Below are positions 1 to 6,335 of a stretch of 7,323 nucleotides of DNA, one piece after another. The stretch lies in assembly GCA_018901715.1 (NCBI GenBank), contig JAHIEL010000021.1:1-7323 (forward strand), in the 5' to 3' direction. Positions within the stretch are counted from its first letter, which is position 1. Each line of letters begins with the position of its first letter. The DNA comes from Patescibacteria group bacterium (GTDB lineage: Bacteria > Patescibacteriota > Minisyncoccia > Minisyncoccales > PEYH01). Made by a program: the position numbers and the translations under genes. The notes under the pieces were generated by a model that was given only the letters and a program-made list of their open reading frames with translations, had not been told where the DNA came from and searched no databases.

Positions 1-299
1 GGATGATGAGAAATAACTAAATCAACTCCTAATTGTTTTGCTATTAAAAGCTCTGCCGGATCTACATCAATTCCAACTAATATCTTTTTAATCTCTTTAT
101 CTTCTGCAATATGTAAAATTCTTGAATCAGAATATGGATTTTTAAGCATTTCTTGGTCAAAGTCCTGCTTTTCTTTGTCAGACAAAGAATCAAATCTTTT
201 CCTTTTCCTCTCAAGAGCTTTTTCAACGCCCTGTCTTCCCCTCAAGTCCGCCTTAATCCCTGTTTCTATTGCTAAATTATAAATATCATTTATCGTCAT
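1..299 (-). CDS. NIF3 family (DUF34) dinuclear-metal protein, N-terminal 99 residues
   Basis: Partial gene running off the left edge; it starts at ATG 299-297 and 99 complete codons are visible. Residues 13-20 (TGIKADLR), the charged helix up to about 50, and NPYSDSRIL at 54-62 match the long N-terminus seen in archaeal and CPR-type NIF3 proteins. The core strand then reads KKILVGIDVDPAELL (71-85) and ends DLVISHH (93-99). The two histidines are expected ligands of the di-metal centre. The family forms toroidal oligomers and has a disputed role (proposed metal-dependent hydrolase, or a role linked to GTP cyclohydrolase-type folds), so no reaction is assigned. The start lies 14 bases inside the upstream lysine-rich gene, which suggests translational coupling; there is no good Shine-Dalgarno. 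The family assignment is firm, the function open. Confidence 0.88.
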   Translation of the reverse strand, partial: MTINDIYNLAIETGIKADLRGRQGVEKALERKRKRFDSLSDKEKQDFDQEMLKNPYSDSRILHIAEDKEIKKILVGIDVDPAELLIAKQLGVDLVISHH

Positions 300-588
300 C
301 TTTTTTATCTTTTTGCTTCTTGTCCGGCTTTTTTTCTTTTTTCTCTTTTGGTTTTTCCTGTTTTTTTGGCTTTTCTTCTTTCTTATTTTTTTTCACAACT
401 TTCTTGAGCTCTTTTTTTTCTTCTATCCTTTTATCTGCCTTTCTTTCTATCTTTTCAGGATTAAGTTTTACATAAAGTCCTTTAATCAATTCCTCTTGTT
501 TGTCTAAATCTAAAACTTCCCGTCTGATACGGGCTTTTTCTTTACGGATATGTTTGCGTAAATTCGGAGAAAATTCTTTTTTAAACAT
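286..588 (-). CDS. lysine-rich small conserved protein
   Basis: A 100-residue, highly basic protein with 34 lysines by my count. Residues 1-45 are a plausible helical domain (FSPNLRKHIRKEKARI, then REVLDLDKQEELI). From about 55 onward it is almost pure K/E/P/D low-complexity sequence, ending in acidic DDD before a final lysine. No signal peptide or membrane helix is present. The N-terminus resembles a hypothetical protein I associate with Parcubacteria genomes; that is memory, not a search. The basic tail suggests nucleic acid or ribosome binding, which is inference. It begins 18 bases after the histidine kinase stop, without a recognisable Shine-Dalgarno, and overlaps the NIF3 start by 14 bases, so it probably belongs to the same transcript. 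The strong base skew makes long open frames on the opposite strand; those are artefacts. Confidence 0.75.
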   Translation of the reverse strand: MFKKEFSPNLRKHIRKEKARIRREVLDLDKQEELIKGLYVKLNPEKIERKADKRIEEKKELKKVVKKNKKEEKPKKQEKPKEKKEKKPDKKQKDKKDDDK

Positions 589-606
589 AAATTAAAGAAA
601 AAATTC

Positions 607-1956
607 TTATTGCTCTCTTAAAGGAAAAACTATAATAAATTTTGAACCCACGCCCTTAATGCTTTCTAACAAAATAGGAATTTTTAATCTTTTGCAAAGA
701 TGTTTTACTATCCATAGACCCAATCCTGTGCCAATGATATCAGAGGTTTCCCTACTTTTTACTCTATAAAATCTTTCAAAAATCTTTTGCTGATCCTCCG
801 CGGAAATGCCAATACCAGTGTCGTCGATAATAATATAAAATTTGCGTCTTGGCAAGTCTTTTTCTGTTTTTATTCTCACTTTACCCTTGAAAGTATATTT
901 AATGGCATTATCTAAAAGATTATAAATGACCTCCTTGAAGCGGTTTGGATTAATAGACGCTATAACCTCTTTGTTGGCATTCAAATCAAATTCTAGAGTT
1001 AACCCACTGTCTTCGGCCTTACCCCTTAGTTCTTGAACTACTTCTCCTATCAACGTGACAAGAGAAACTTCTTGAGGGTCGAAAGAAAGTTGACCCTGTT
1101 CAATTCTGACAACATTTAAAATATCTTCAATCAAAGTGTCTAATCGCTTGGCTGAGATTTCTGCTCGAGAAATATCCTCAAGCTCTGCTTTATTGAGTTT
1201 GTTCTCTACCTCCCTTTTAAATTCAATTAAATAATTCTTAATATTTACCATTGGCGAGCGCAATTCATGAACTGCCATGTTCATAAAACTATCTTTAGAT
1301 TTTTCTAACTCGCGTAGTCTATGGAACAAATTAACATATTGGAAAAGATGAGTATGGTGAATAACCAAAAAAAGAATCAAAATCATAGCAATCAGTGCAA
1401 AGAAATATGCTCTTTCCAGCTCTTCGGTTACCGCGGCATCGATACTCTCTAAAGAAAGGTCTATGCTCGTTAACCCAACTTTTTCATTCTCTAAATTGTA
1501 AAAAGGGCTAACAGCTCGCCAATATCTCACTCCACCCTCTTCTACTAGAAAAGCAATAGCCTGAGTTTTATGCCAAGACAGAGTTAGGGCTGTTTCTTCA
1601 TGTCTGTCATCTACTTCCTCTCTACTGTGAGAAGCAATAATTTTAAACTTTTCATCTTCTGCTGGCAAAAAAACTCTGATCCTAGATAAATCTGGATTCT
1701 GCTCGGTCAAAAAACTCACCCTATCTTGTAGAAGGATTGGTTCATTATAATATTCGAAAACATAAGGCGAAAGAACGCCCTGTATGGCCAAAGCTTCTTT
1801 CTGTAAAGTTAAATCCATGCTCTCTTGGAAGTTTTTAGCTAGATAAGAGCTCAGAAAAAAAATCAAAGCTGGGATAACAATGATTAAAAGCAAAGAAACA
1901 AGCAAGCTGGGATTTGCCCTAACAAAATTGAATCCTTTTTTTATCAAGCTCAACAT
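607..1956 (-). CDS. membrane sensor histidine kinase, orphan (no response regulator nearby)
   Basis: A 449-residue transmembrane kinase. TM1 is about residues 17-38. An extracytoplasmic sensor region follows (about 39-182); its pattern (RVFLPAED, IIASHS, YWRAVSPFYN, VGLTSIDLS) is compatible with a single Cache/PAS-like fold, which is inference. TM2 is about 183-200. The TM2-to-HisKA linker is only about 25 residues, so there is no HAMP domain. The H-box is HELRSP with phosphoacceptor His230. The ATPase domain has the N-box (N346, N350), G1 DDTGIGIS (378-385), the F-box FERF (393-396) and G2 GTGLGL (409-414), so all catalytic boxes are intact. The phosphatase-type E-x-x-N/T position after His230 carries Ser234. 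The start sits one base past the stop of the upstream surface protein, with a weak GGGAGA about 11 bases before ATG, so translation is probably coupled. No response regulator is visible, so its output is unknown. Confidence 0.93.
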   Translation of the reverse strand: MLSLIKKGFNFVRANPSLLVSLLLIIVIPALIFFLSSYLAKNFQESMDLTLQKEALAIQGVLSPYVFEYYNEPILLQDRVSFLTEQNPDLSRIRVFLPAEDEKFKIIASHSREEVDDRHEETALTLSWHKTQAIAFLVEEGGVRYWRAVSPFYNLENEKVGLTSIDLSLESIDAAVTEELERAYFFALIAMILILFLVIHHTHLFQYVNLFHRLRELEKSKDSFMNMAVHELRSPMVNIKNYLIEFKREVENKLNKAELEDISRAEISAKRLDTLIEDILNVVRIEQGQLSFDPQEVSLVTLIGEVVQELRGKAEDSGLTLEFDLNANKEVIASINPNRFKEVIYNLLDNAIKYTFKGKVRIKTEKDLPRRKFYIIIDDTGIGISAEDQQKIFERFYRVKSRETSDIIGTGLGLWIVKHLCKRLKIPILLESIKGVGSKFIIVFPLREQ

Positions 1957-1957
1957 T

Positions 1958-3742
1958 TTATAAAGAGTCTCCCGAAGAAGATGGATATTCTTTTACTTTT
2001 CTTCGGCTCAAAAAACCTACCATGAATAAAGCAATCACTAAAGCCAGAACAATAATACTTGCTGTTAAAACTGCAAAAATATTTCTTGAAGCCTGATAGG
2101 GCGAAATTATATCTCCTGCTCCTGATGCTTTAGCCCAAAGTCCAGGCACTAACTGTAAAACACTAGCTCCTGATTTTATAAACCTAAAGGCCTCGGAACG
2201 AACAATAATCTCTCCTTTATTGTTAGTTAGAACTACATAGGCCTCGTGCTCACCTGGATCAAGCGGCTTATCTAACTCATAAATCCATCTGCCGTATTCA
2301 TCAATTTTAGTAACTACTATAATAGGCGTAGAGTAAATATAGATAGCTACAAAGCTATTAGGCAAACCCTTCCCCTCTATCCTGAAAATCTCTTTTTGAG
2401 TAACTTCTGATTTTTTAATCTCTGCTCTTTCAATTGTGAATACATCTTCTTTTATAGGCTTTATTTTGCGAGGATCCTGAAAAACCATTTCCTTGTCTGT
2501 GCTGGGAGTCATACTATCAGCTCCGATGGCTACTTCTTCACCGTCTAAATAGCCATCCCCGTCGCTATCAGGATTCATGCTGTCCGAACCCATCTCCACC
2601 TCTATAGAATCAGGCAAGCCATCACCATCACTGTCTGTCAATATTTGTTTTTCTAATTCAATTCTATCTTTCTTTTTTTGGCTTACCTCTTGCTCTAAGT
2701 CCTCAATCTCTTTTACAACATTAATTGAAAGCTGCTGGGAAATTGTTGAGGATTCTCCGGTAATCTTGGTTACTATATTTAGGATATTTTCAACCACCCT
2801 TACCCTCTTTTCCTCTTTAGCTTCTTTAAGATTAGAGAGTTCTGTGTTTTCTGATTCAATCTCTTTCACAATCTGTTCTTTTTCAACTTTTTTCTTTTCA
2901 ATAACCGCTCTTTTTTCGTTTTTAATATTTTCAACTGTTTCTTCAAACATTTTTTCTGACTCTTGTTCCTCTATCGCCCGCAGATCTTCCTCTTCTTCTT
3001 TTATTTTCTTATCAAGTTTACTTTTTGCCTTCTCTTTCTCGTCTATCTTTTCTTTCTTCTCAACCTCTTGCTGGACAGAAACACTAATTTCATTTAAATC
3101 TCCCCCTATGGCGCTGCTCAATTCTTCTGTGAGGGAGTTCTCTGTCTCTTGAGAAAGCCCTATGGACAATTCTTTTTTTATAACATCATTAACCTGTTGA
3201 ACAATTTGATTCCTTGCTTCGAGTTCTGTCTCTATTATATCTTCTTCTTTTTCAGAAACTTTTTCCGTAATTTCCGCTATCTCTTGATCCCTTTGTTCAG
3301 ATTCCAGAGTCGGAATAATATAGTTTTTAATCGTCAAATTGAGGGATTGGCTTTGATATGTGCCGTATTTATTAGTTATCTCAACAAAAATCTCGTAATT
3401 ACCATTCGGAATAATCTTTGTATCCCAAAGATAATCCCAGTTGTTGCCTCCTCCTCTTTGTATGGCAGAACCCAAATATATGTTAGCTAGGCTTCCTAAC
3501 CGTTTAATATAAACATCAATCTCTTGAGCATCTTTTACTTTTAACCTGATATCTATCGATTCACGTAAAATCTGGCCATCTGTAATGCTGGCGAAATCGA
3601 CCTCCGGCCTAGCATCACTGGCTTCAATGCCAAAAGCCAAAGTTATTCCTTCTGCGCCTAAATAATCTTCTATTACTATAACAAAACCCTGAACAGCAAA
3701 TAGAGCCAATAAAACTATTATTATTGTTTTAATCCTATTCAT
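1958..3742 (-). CDS. membrane-anchored surface protein: Ig-like domain, coiled coil, TSP type-3 repeats, Ig-like domain, C-terminal TM
   Basis: A 594-residue protein with modular layout. Residues 5-24 form an N-terminal hydrophobic signal or anchor. About 45-139 is a beta-rich Ig-like domain ending in a typical strand pattern (NYEIFVEITNKYGTY). About 145-368 is a highly charged E/K-rich coiled coil, broken near 191-222 and 318-342. Residues 370-413 are two consecutive 22-residue units, each opening DSDGDG and ending DSM-x-P, the calcium-binding loops of thrombospondin type-3 repeats. About 432-521 is a second Ig-like domain. A TM helix at about 556-578 is followed by RRKVKE, leaving a short cytoplasmic tail, so nearly the whole protein lies outside the membrane. 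It is the first gene of an apparent operon, with the kinase start one base after its stop. A role as envelope sensor, calcium-dependent adhesin or kinase partner is inference. No Shine-Dalgarno precedes the ATG. Confidence 0.85.
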   Translation of the reverse strand: MNRIKTIIIVLLALFAVQGFVIVIEDYLGAEGITLAFGIEASDARPEVDFASITDGQILRESIDIRLKVKDAQEIDVYIKRLGSLANIYLGSAIQRGGGNNWDYLWDTKIIPNGNYEIFVEITNKYGTYQSQSLNLTIKNYIIPTLESEQRDQEIAEITEKVSEKEEDIIETELEARNQIVQQVNDVIKKELSIGLSQETENSLTEELSSAIGGDLNEISVSVQQEVEKKEKIDEKEKAKSKLDKKIKEEEEDLRAIEEQESEKMFEETVENIKNEKRAVIEKKKVEKEQIVKEIESENTELSNLKEAKEEKRVRVVENILNIVTKITGESSTISQQLSINVVKEIEDLEQEVSQKKKDRIELEKQILTDSDGDGLPDSIEVEMGSDSMNPDSDGDGYLDGEEVAIGADSMTPSTDKEMVFQDPRKIKPIKEDVFTIERAEIKKSEVTQKEIFRIEGKGLPNSFVAIYIYSTPIIVVTKIDEYGRWIYELDKPLDPGEHEAYVVLTNNKGEIIVRSEAFRFIKSGASVLQLVPGLWAKASGAGDIISPYQASRNIFAVLTASIIVLALVIALFMVGFLSRRKVKEYPSSSGDSL

Positions 3743-3790
3743 ATTATTATATTAATTCTATCATTTCTATAATATCACTAATGTTCTATA

Positions 3791-3810
3791 ATCCAAAGCT
3801 ATCTTTGGAT
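3791..3810. repeat. perfect inverted repeat, candidate operator or hairpin
   Basis: ATCCAAAG, a 4-base spacer, then CTTTGGAT: an 8-bp perfect dyad. On the minus strand it lies between TTGAAA (3815-3810) and a TATAGA/ATTATA cluster (about 3785-3792), that is, in the spacer of a second possible promoter about 40-70 bases upstream of the surface protein start. There is no T-run on either side, so it is not a classical terminator. It could be a repressor site or an RNA hairpin in the leader. Confidence 0.45.
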
Positions 3811-3826
3811 TTCAAAAATTCACGAA

Positions 3827-3886
3827 CTATTTTTCTGTAGCTCCATAAAATATTCTTCCCTTAAACCGCGTACATCCGCGGCTCAT
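3827..3886 (-). CDS. possible 19-residue leader peptide
   Basis: ATG at 3886-3884 opens a 19-codon frame ending in TAG. It encodes MSRGCTRFKGR followed by IFYGATEK. An AGGA lies six bases before the ATG, better than the site of any large minus-strand gene here. The GC-rich inverted repeat at 3866-3881 lies within its first codons. It sits in the presumed leader of the surface protein operon. Nothing but the start, the Shine-Dalgarno-like site and the composition supports it. Confidence 0.25.
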   Translation of the reverse strand: MSRGCTRFKGRIFYGATEK

Positions 3887-3910
3887 TTCCTTTCCTAGTG
3901 ATTATCGCGA

Positions 3911-3939
3911 CATATACTTATCCGACTACTATTTTCCAA
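3911..3939 (-). promoter_or_regulatory. possible sigma-70-like promoter for the surface protein operon
   Basis: Read on the minus strand, TTGGAA (3939-3934) and TATATG (3916-3911) are separated by exactly 17 bases. Each hexamer matches the consensus at four of six positions. Transcription would start near 3904 and give a leader of about 160 nt before the ATG at 3742. AT-rich sequence gives such matches often, so this is tentative. Confidence 0.3.
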
Positions 3940-4041
3940 ATTACGACCATTTATTCTCTGCAAAAAAATACTTTATAAATTTATTAATTTTAGTCGTGGC
4001 GCAACTACACTTAACTGAAAAGCCTTAGAATTACAAGTATT

Positions 4042-4629
4042 TTAATCAACACTCTTCCATAATAGAAGGCAAGCGTAGGTCTTATATGGAGACCATTTTT
4101 CTATTCGTTTATCTGATAATTCTTTCCCGTATAGTTTTTTCATCCCATTTCTAATTCCTAAATCTCCTTTAGAAAATACATTTGGTCTTGCCAGCCCGAA
4201 CATTAAGAACATTTCTGCTGTCCATGGACCAATTCCTTTTACTTTAATTAACTGTTCTGCTATTTCTTCATCAGATAATTTATTAAATTTATCAAAGTCC
4301 AATTCTTTGTCTAATGTGTGTTGAGCCAAGCTTTTAATATATTTTGTTTTTTGCTGGGAAAGCCCAACTGACCTGAACTTCTCATCAGAGATTTTCAATA
4401 TCTTTTTCGCAGTAATTTCTTTTTTAGAAAAAAGGGCTTCAAATCTAGAATAAATTGTTGACGCGGCCTTGCCTGATAATTGCTGATAAACAATTGATTC
4501 GCAAAGATTTGCAAAATATTGTTCTTTTTTAATCGGCTTCAACTGTTTAATATTTCCATCTTTATAAACTGAAAAAAGAATTGAATCATTCTTTTTAAAG
4601 TGCTGAATTGCTTTTTGTAAATCCGTCAT
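4042..4629 (-). CDS. AlkA/Mag1-type 3-methyladenine DNA glycosylase II (HhH-GPD)
   Basis: A 195-residue enzyme of the helix-hairpin-helix GPD superfamily, which removes alkylated bases from DNA as the first step of base excision repair. Residues 42-62 carry the conserved N-terminal helix (LCESIVYQQLSGKAAS). The hairpin reads LIKVKGIGPWTAEM (127-140), and the catalytic aspartate is D156 in GDLGIRNG. The C-terminus WSPYKTYACLLLW (179-191) is the usual closing helix. There is no four-cysteine iron-sulphur motif, which argues against EndoIII/MutY. The length fits the short form related to fission yeast Mag1, without the N-terminal TBP-like domain of E. coli AlkA. The start lies 50 bases from a divergent small gene on the plus strand, and no Shine-Dalgarno is seen. 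The 3' end has no clear terminator. Confidence 0.9.
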   Translation of the reverse strand: MTDLQKAIQHFKKNDSILFSVYKDGNIKQLKPIKKEQYFANLCESIVYQQLSGKAASTIYSRFEALFSKKEITAKKILKISDEKFRSVGLSQQKTKYIKSLAQHTLDKELDFDKFNKLSDEEIAEQLIKVKGIGPWTAEMFLMFGLARPNVFSKGDLGIRNGMKKLYGKELSDKRIEKWSPYKTYACLLLWKSVD

Positions 4630-4631
4630 AC

Positions 4632-4660
4632 TTGAAATTTATTTAACTTAGGGTTAGTAT
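4632..4660 (+). promoter_or_regulatory. possible promoter of the small two-helix membrane protein
   Basis: TTGAAA (4632-4637, five of six consensus bases), a 17-base spacer, and TAGTAT (4655-4660, four of six). It lies in the 50-base gap beside the divergent glycosylase start. The predicted start point near 4667 would put the Shine-Dalgarno at the very 5' end of the mRNA, leaving a leader of about 13 nt, which is odd. An alternative promoter within the glycosylase gene cannot be excluded. Confidence 0.35.
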
Positions 4661-4666
4661 CCAAAA

Positions 4667-4672
4667 AGGAGG
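4667..4672 (+). promoter_or_regulatory. perfect Shine-Dalgarno AGGAGG fixing a GTG start
   Basis: AAAAAGGAGGTGG with the AGGAGG core at 4667-4672, seven bases before GTG at 4680. The TTG at 4678 cannot be used because TGA follows it at once. This is the only strong ribosome binding site in the window. Confidence 0.8.
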
Positions 4673-4679
4673 TGGTATT

Positions 4680-4856
4680 GTGAAGCGCACATTCACGCTA
4701 AAGTTCATTTTGTCAGCTATTGGTCTCCTTGGTGTTTTGGTGACAGTAATCTTCGGAATCATCGACAGAGGCGCTGTAACCCAAAGAGTAAGTTTGTCGG
4801 GCGGAATTTCAGTCTCATTGCTTCTGATAAGCTGGTTCTTACTCAAAGGAGACTGA
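4680..4856 (+). CDS. 58-residue membrane protein with two helices, GTG start
   Basis: The frame starts at GTG 4680 behind the perfect Shine-Dalgarno and ends at TGA 4854-4856. The N-terminus MKRTFTLK is positively charged. TM1 is about residues 9-28 (ILSAIGLLGVLVTVIFGI), followed by a polar loop DRGAVTQRVS (29-38). TM2 is about 40-55 (ISVSLLLISWFLL), and the tail is KGD. A helical hairpin with both ends in the cytoplasm is likely. By my count it has 79 G+C of 177 bases (about 45%), clearly above its neighbours near 30-33%, and it lies against the direction of every large gene. A good intrinsic terminator follows 14 bases after the stop, so it is a self-contained transcription unit. I do not recognise the family. 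The composition, codon use and Shine-Dalgarno suggest transfer or unusually strong expression. A toxin, holin-like or small regulatory membrane peptide are possibilities only. Confidence 0.78.
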   Translation: MKRTFTLKFILSAIGLLGVLVTVIFGIIDRGAVTQRVSLSGGISVSLLLISWFLLKGD

Positions 4857-4870
4857 TCACAGAGCGTTCT

Positions 4871-4898
4871 AATGCCCTCGTCTTGGGGGCATTTTCTT
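4871..4898 (+). terminator. intrinsic terminator of the small membrane protein
   Basis: AATGCCCTC (4871-4879), loop GTCTT, GGGGGCATT (4885-4893), then TTCTT. The stem is 9 bp with one U.G wobble in the plus-strand RNA; in the minus-strand RNA the same position is an A.C mismatch and no U-run follows. The element therefore serves the plus strand, although it also lies just past the convergent Mur ligase stop. Confidence 0.85.
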
Positions 4899-4903
4899 AA
4901 TTA

Positions 4904-6109
4904 TTAATTTGTTCTATTAAAGTTTTCGCGAACTATTTCTCGATCGTCCCAAGGGATTTTTTTATTGTCCTTAACAACCATCCATGGTTCACTTCCTTTT
5001 CCAGTGATAATAACAACATCATTGTTATCGGCTAAACCAATGGCTTGTTTTATTGCCTCTTTTCTGTCAATAATCTTTTTATGTTGCTTGATTGTATGTT
5101 TAGAAATATCTTCAATAATCTGATTTGGGTCTTCGTTGTATGGATCTTCGTTAGTTAAAATTATTTCATCGCAGTATTTAGAAGATATTTCTCCAAATTC
5201 TTTTCTTTTCCATTTATCCCTGCCACCACCGCAAGAACCTAAAACACAAATCATTCTCCCTTGTTCTGGCTTTATCGTCTTATAGACATTTTCTAAAGCA
5301 TCAGGAGTATGGGCATAGTCAACAAACACAGAAAAAGGTTTATGAATTACTTTTTCCAATCTGCCTGAAATATATTCAACTTTTTCTAATCCAACTCTGA
5401 TATCTTGAATAGATATATTTTCAGATAAAGCGACAGAGGCAGAAGCCAGAGCGTTATAAACATTAAACTCCCCTTTTAATTTCAGATTAAACCCAATGTC
5501 TTCTGGTTTGAATACTTTAAAATCTCTTTTTTCGTTTTTTAATGTATAGCCATATTTCTTTTCTGCATTAAAGGATAAAAAATAATCAGAATTCTTATCG
5601 TCTAAATTAACAATCAAAACATCAGCTTTTTTAAACAACTCTGCTTTAGCTTTTTTGTAATTTTCAAAACTGCCATGCGACTCTATGTGCTCTTTTGTTA
5701 AATTGGTAAGCACTGCTGTTTTAAAATCTATGCCTTGGTGCCTAAATTGCTTAATTCCTTCTGAAGTTACTTCAAGCACTGCGTATTCACATCCTTGATT
5801 AACTGCTTTTCTTAAAAATTTCTGGATTCTCATTCTTCCAGGCATTGTCATTTTTAACTTATTCTGCCAAACCTTATCCTTAATCTGAAATCTTATAGAA
5901 GAAATTGAACAAACACTAAGTCCTGCCTGCTGGAAAATAGAAGTTAAAAGCTCTACAACAGTTGATTTGCCATTAGTGCCTGTTATCCCAATGACTGTTA
6001 ATTTTTTAGAAGGAAAACCATAAATCAATGCTCCAAGCGCAGGAAAAAACTGGTAATACCAGTTTAAAATAAATCTGGGTAATATTTTTTTAATTAAAGA
6101 TTTAATCAT
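4904..6109 (-). CDS. MurE-like Mur ligase lacking the N-terminal UDP-substrate domain
   Basis: A 401-residue ATP-dependent amide ligase of the Mur family. After about 36 residues with a hydrophobic stretch comes the P-loop GITGTNGKST (41-50). Then follow EVTSEGI (113-119), the HGSFENYKKAKAELF block (145-159) whose K155 aligns with the carbamylated lysine, VDYAHTPDALENV (263-275) and GSCGGGRDKWKR (291-302). Next are the DNPR-equivalent LTNEDPYNEDP (318-328) and GKGSE (370-374). The central and C-terminal domains are complete. The MurE first domain is missing, since MurE is usually near 490 residues. The DNPR arginine that contacts diaminopimelate in E. coli MurE is replaced by Tyr324, so DAP specificity is not supported. 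It may add an amino acid to a muropeptide or act on another substrate. A leader with a terminator-like hairpin precedes it, and there is no good Shine-Dalgarno. Confidence 0.88.
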   Translation of the reverse strand: MIKSLIKKILPRFILNWYYQFFPALGALIYGFPSKKLTVIGITGTNGKSTVVELLTSIFQQAGLSVCSISSIRFQIKDKVWQNKLKMTMPGRMRIQKFLRKAVNQGCEYAVLEVTSEGIKQFRHQGIDFKTAVLTNLTKEHIESHGSFENYKKAKAELFKKADVLIVNLDDKNSDYFLSFNAEKKYGYTLKNEKRDFKVFKPEDIGFNLKLKGEFNVYNALASASVALSENISIQDIRVGLEKVEYISGRLEKVIHKPFSVFVDYAHTPDALENVYKTIKPEQGRMICVLGSCGGGRDKWKRKEFGEISSKYCDEIILTNEDPYNEDPNQIIEDISKHTIKQHKKIIDRKEAIKQAIGLADNNDVVIITGKGSEPWMVVKDNKKIPWDDREIVRENFNRTN

Positions 6110-6166
6110 TTTCTTATTCTATGTTATAAACAAAGGTTTTTCAATGAGCCCATTCTCTTTATACCC

Positions 6167-6193
6167 AAAAACCCCTGCAAAACAAGGGTTTTT
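6167..6193 (-). terminator. intrinsic terminator or attenuator in the Mur ligase leader
   Basis: In minus-strand RNA, AAAAACCCUUG, loop UUUUG, CAGGGGUUUUU: an 11-bp stem with a single U.G wobble and a five-nt loop, whose 3' arm ends in five U. On the plus strand the wobble becomes a C.A mismatch, so the minus strand is favoured. It lies 58 bases upstream of the Mur ATG and downstream of a promoter-like element. It could end NYN transcription or attenuate the ligase. GGGUU in the leader's start (from GAGGGGUUG, about 6240) could pair with AACCC of the left arm as a weak antiterminator. Confidence 0.65.
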
Positions 6194-6257
6194 CTATCCA
6201 ACAAAAAATTTTTAAACGAATATTTTAATTTAGAAACAACCCCTCTCGGTCTCTTAC

Positions 6258-6266
6258 ATTTTATCA
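6258..6266 (-). promoter_or_regulatory. extended -10 promoter upstream of the Mur ligase
   Basis: TGATAAAAT on the minus strand is a TGn extended -10 (TAAAAT, five of six bases). It sits in the string TTTATGATAAAATGTA, which is almost identical to one upstream of the NYN gene. No clear -35 is seen, as is common with extended -10 sites. Transcription would start near 6251 and give a leader of about 140 nt. Confidence 0.5.
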
Positions 6267-6335
6267 TAAATGAAGCGCCACAAAAAATCGGAAACATGCC
6301 CGCCCTACTCGTCCTGATTATCCACACTAAAACTA

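Larger units (their letters stand above)
3743..4041. other. 299-bp intergenic region upstream of the surface protein/kinase operon
   Basis: No long gene fits here on either strand. Read on the minus strand it holds a possible promoter (3911-3939), a 19-codon ORF (3827-3886), a GC-rich hairpin CCGCG-TACATC-CGCGG (3866-3881) and a perfect 8-bp inverted repeat (3791-3810). The glycosylase stop is at its right edge, followed only by a weak stem (TAGTCG / CAACTA, about 3991-4007) without a T-run, so I see no convincing terminator for that gene. Confidence 0.6.

Noticed and set aside
269..507. Two overlapping plus-strand frames rich in Phe, Leu and Ser
   Set aside because: They are the complement of the lysine-rich minus-strand protein; AAA/AAG codons read backward give F/L/S-rich frames.
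2577..3490. Plus-strand frames of 191 and 113 residues
   Set aside because: They lie opposite the coiled-coil and N-terminal parts of the surface protein, whose domain pattern is clear; the Ser/Phe-rich composition is the mirror of Glu/Lys codons.
3988..4010. Small stem TAGTCG/CAACTA after the glycosylase stop as a terminator
   Set aside because: The stem has six pairs including a wobble and no T-run follows on either strand.
4643..4846. Minus-strand frame of 67 residues
   Set aside because: It is antisense to the two-helix membrane protein, has no ribosome site, and its sequence shows no domain-like pattern.
4645..4900. Integron-type cassette boundaries (attC-like) around the small membrane protein unit
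   Set aside because: GTTAGTA near 4653 does not fit the GTTRRRY core and no matching partner site or flanking direct repeat was found.
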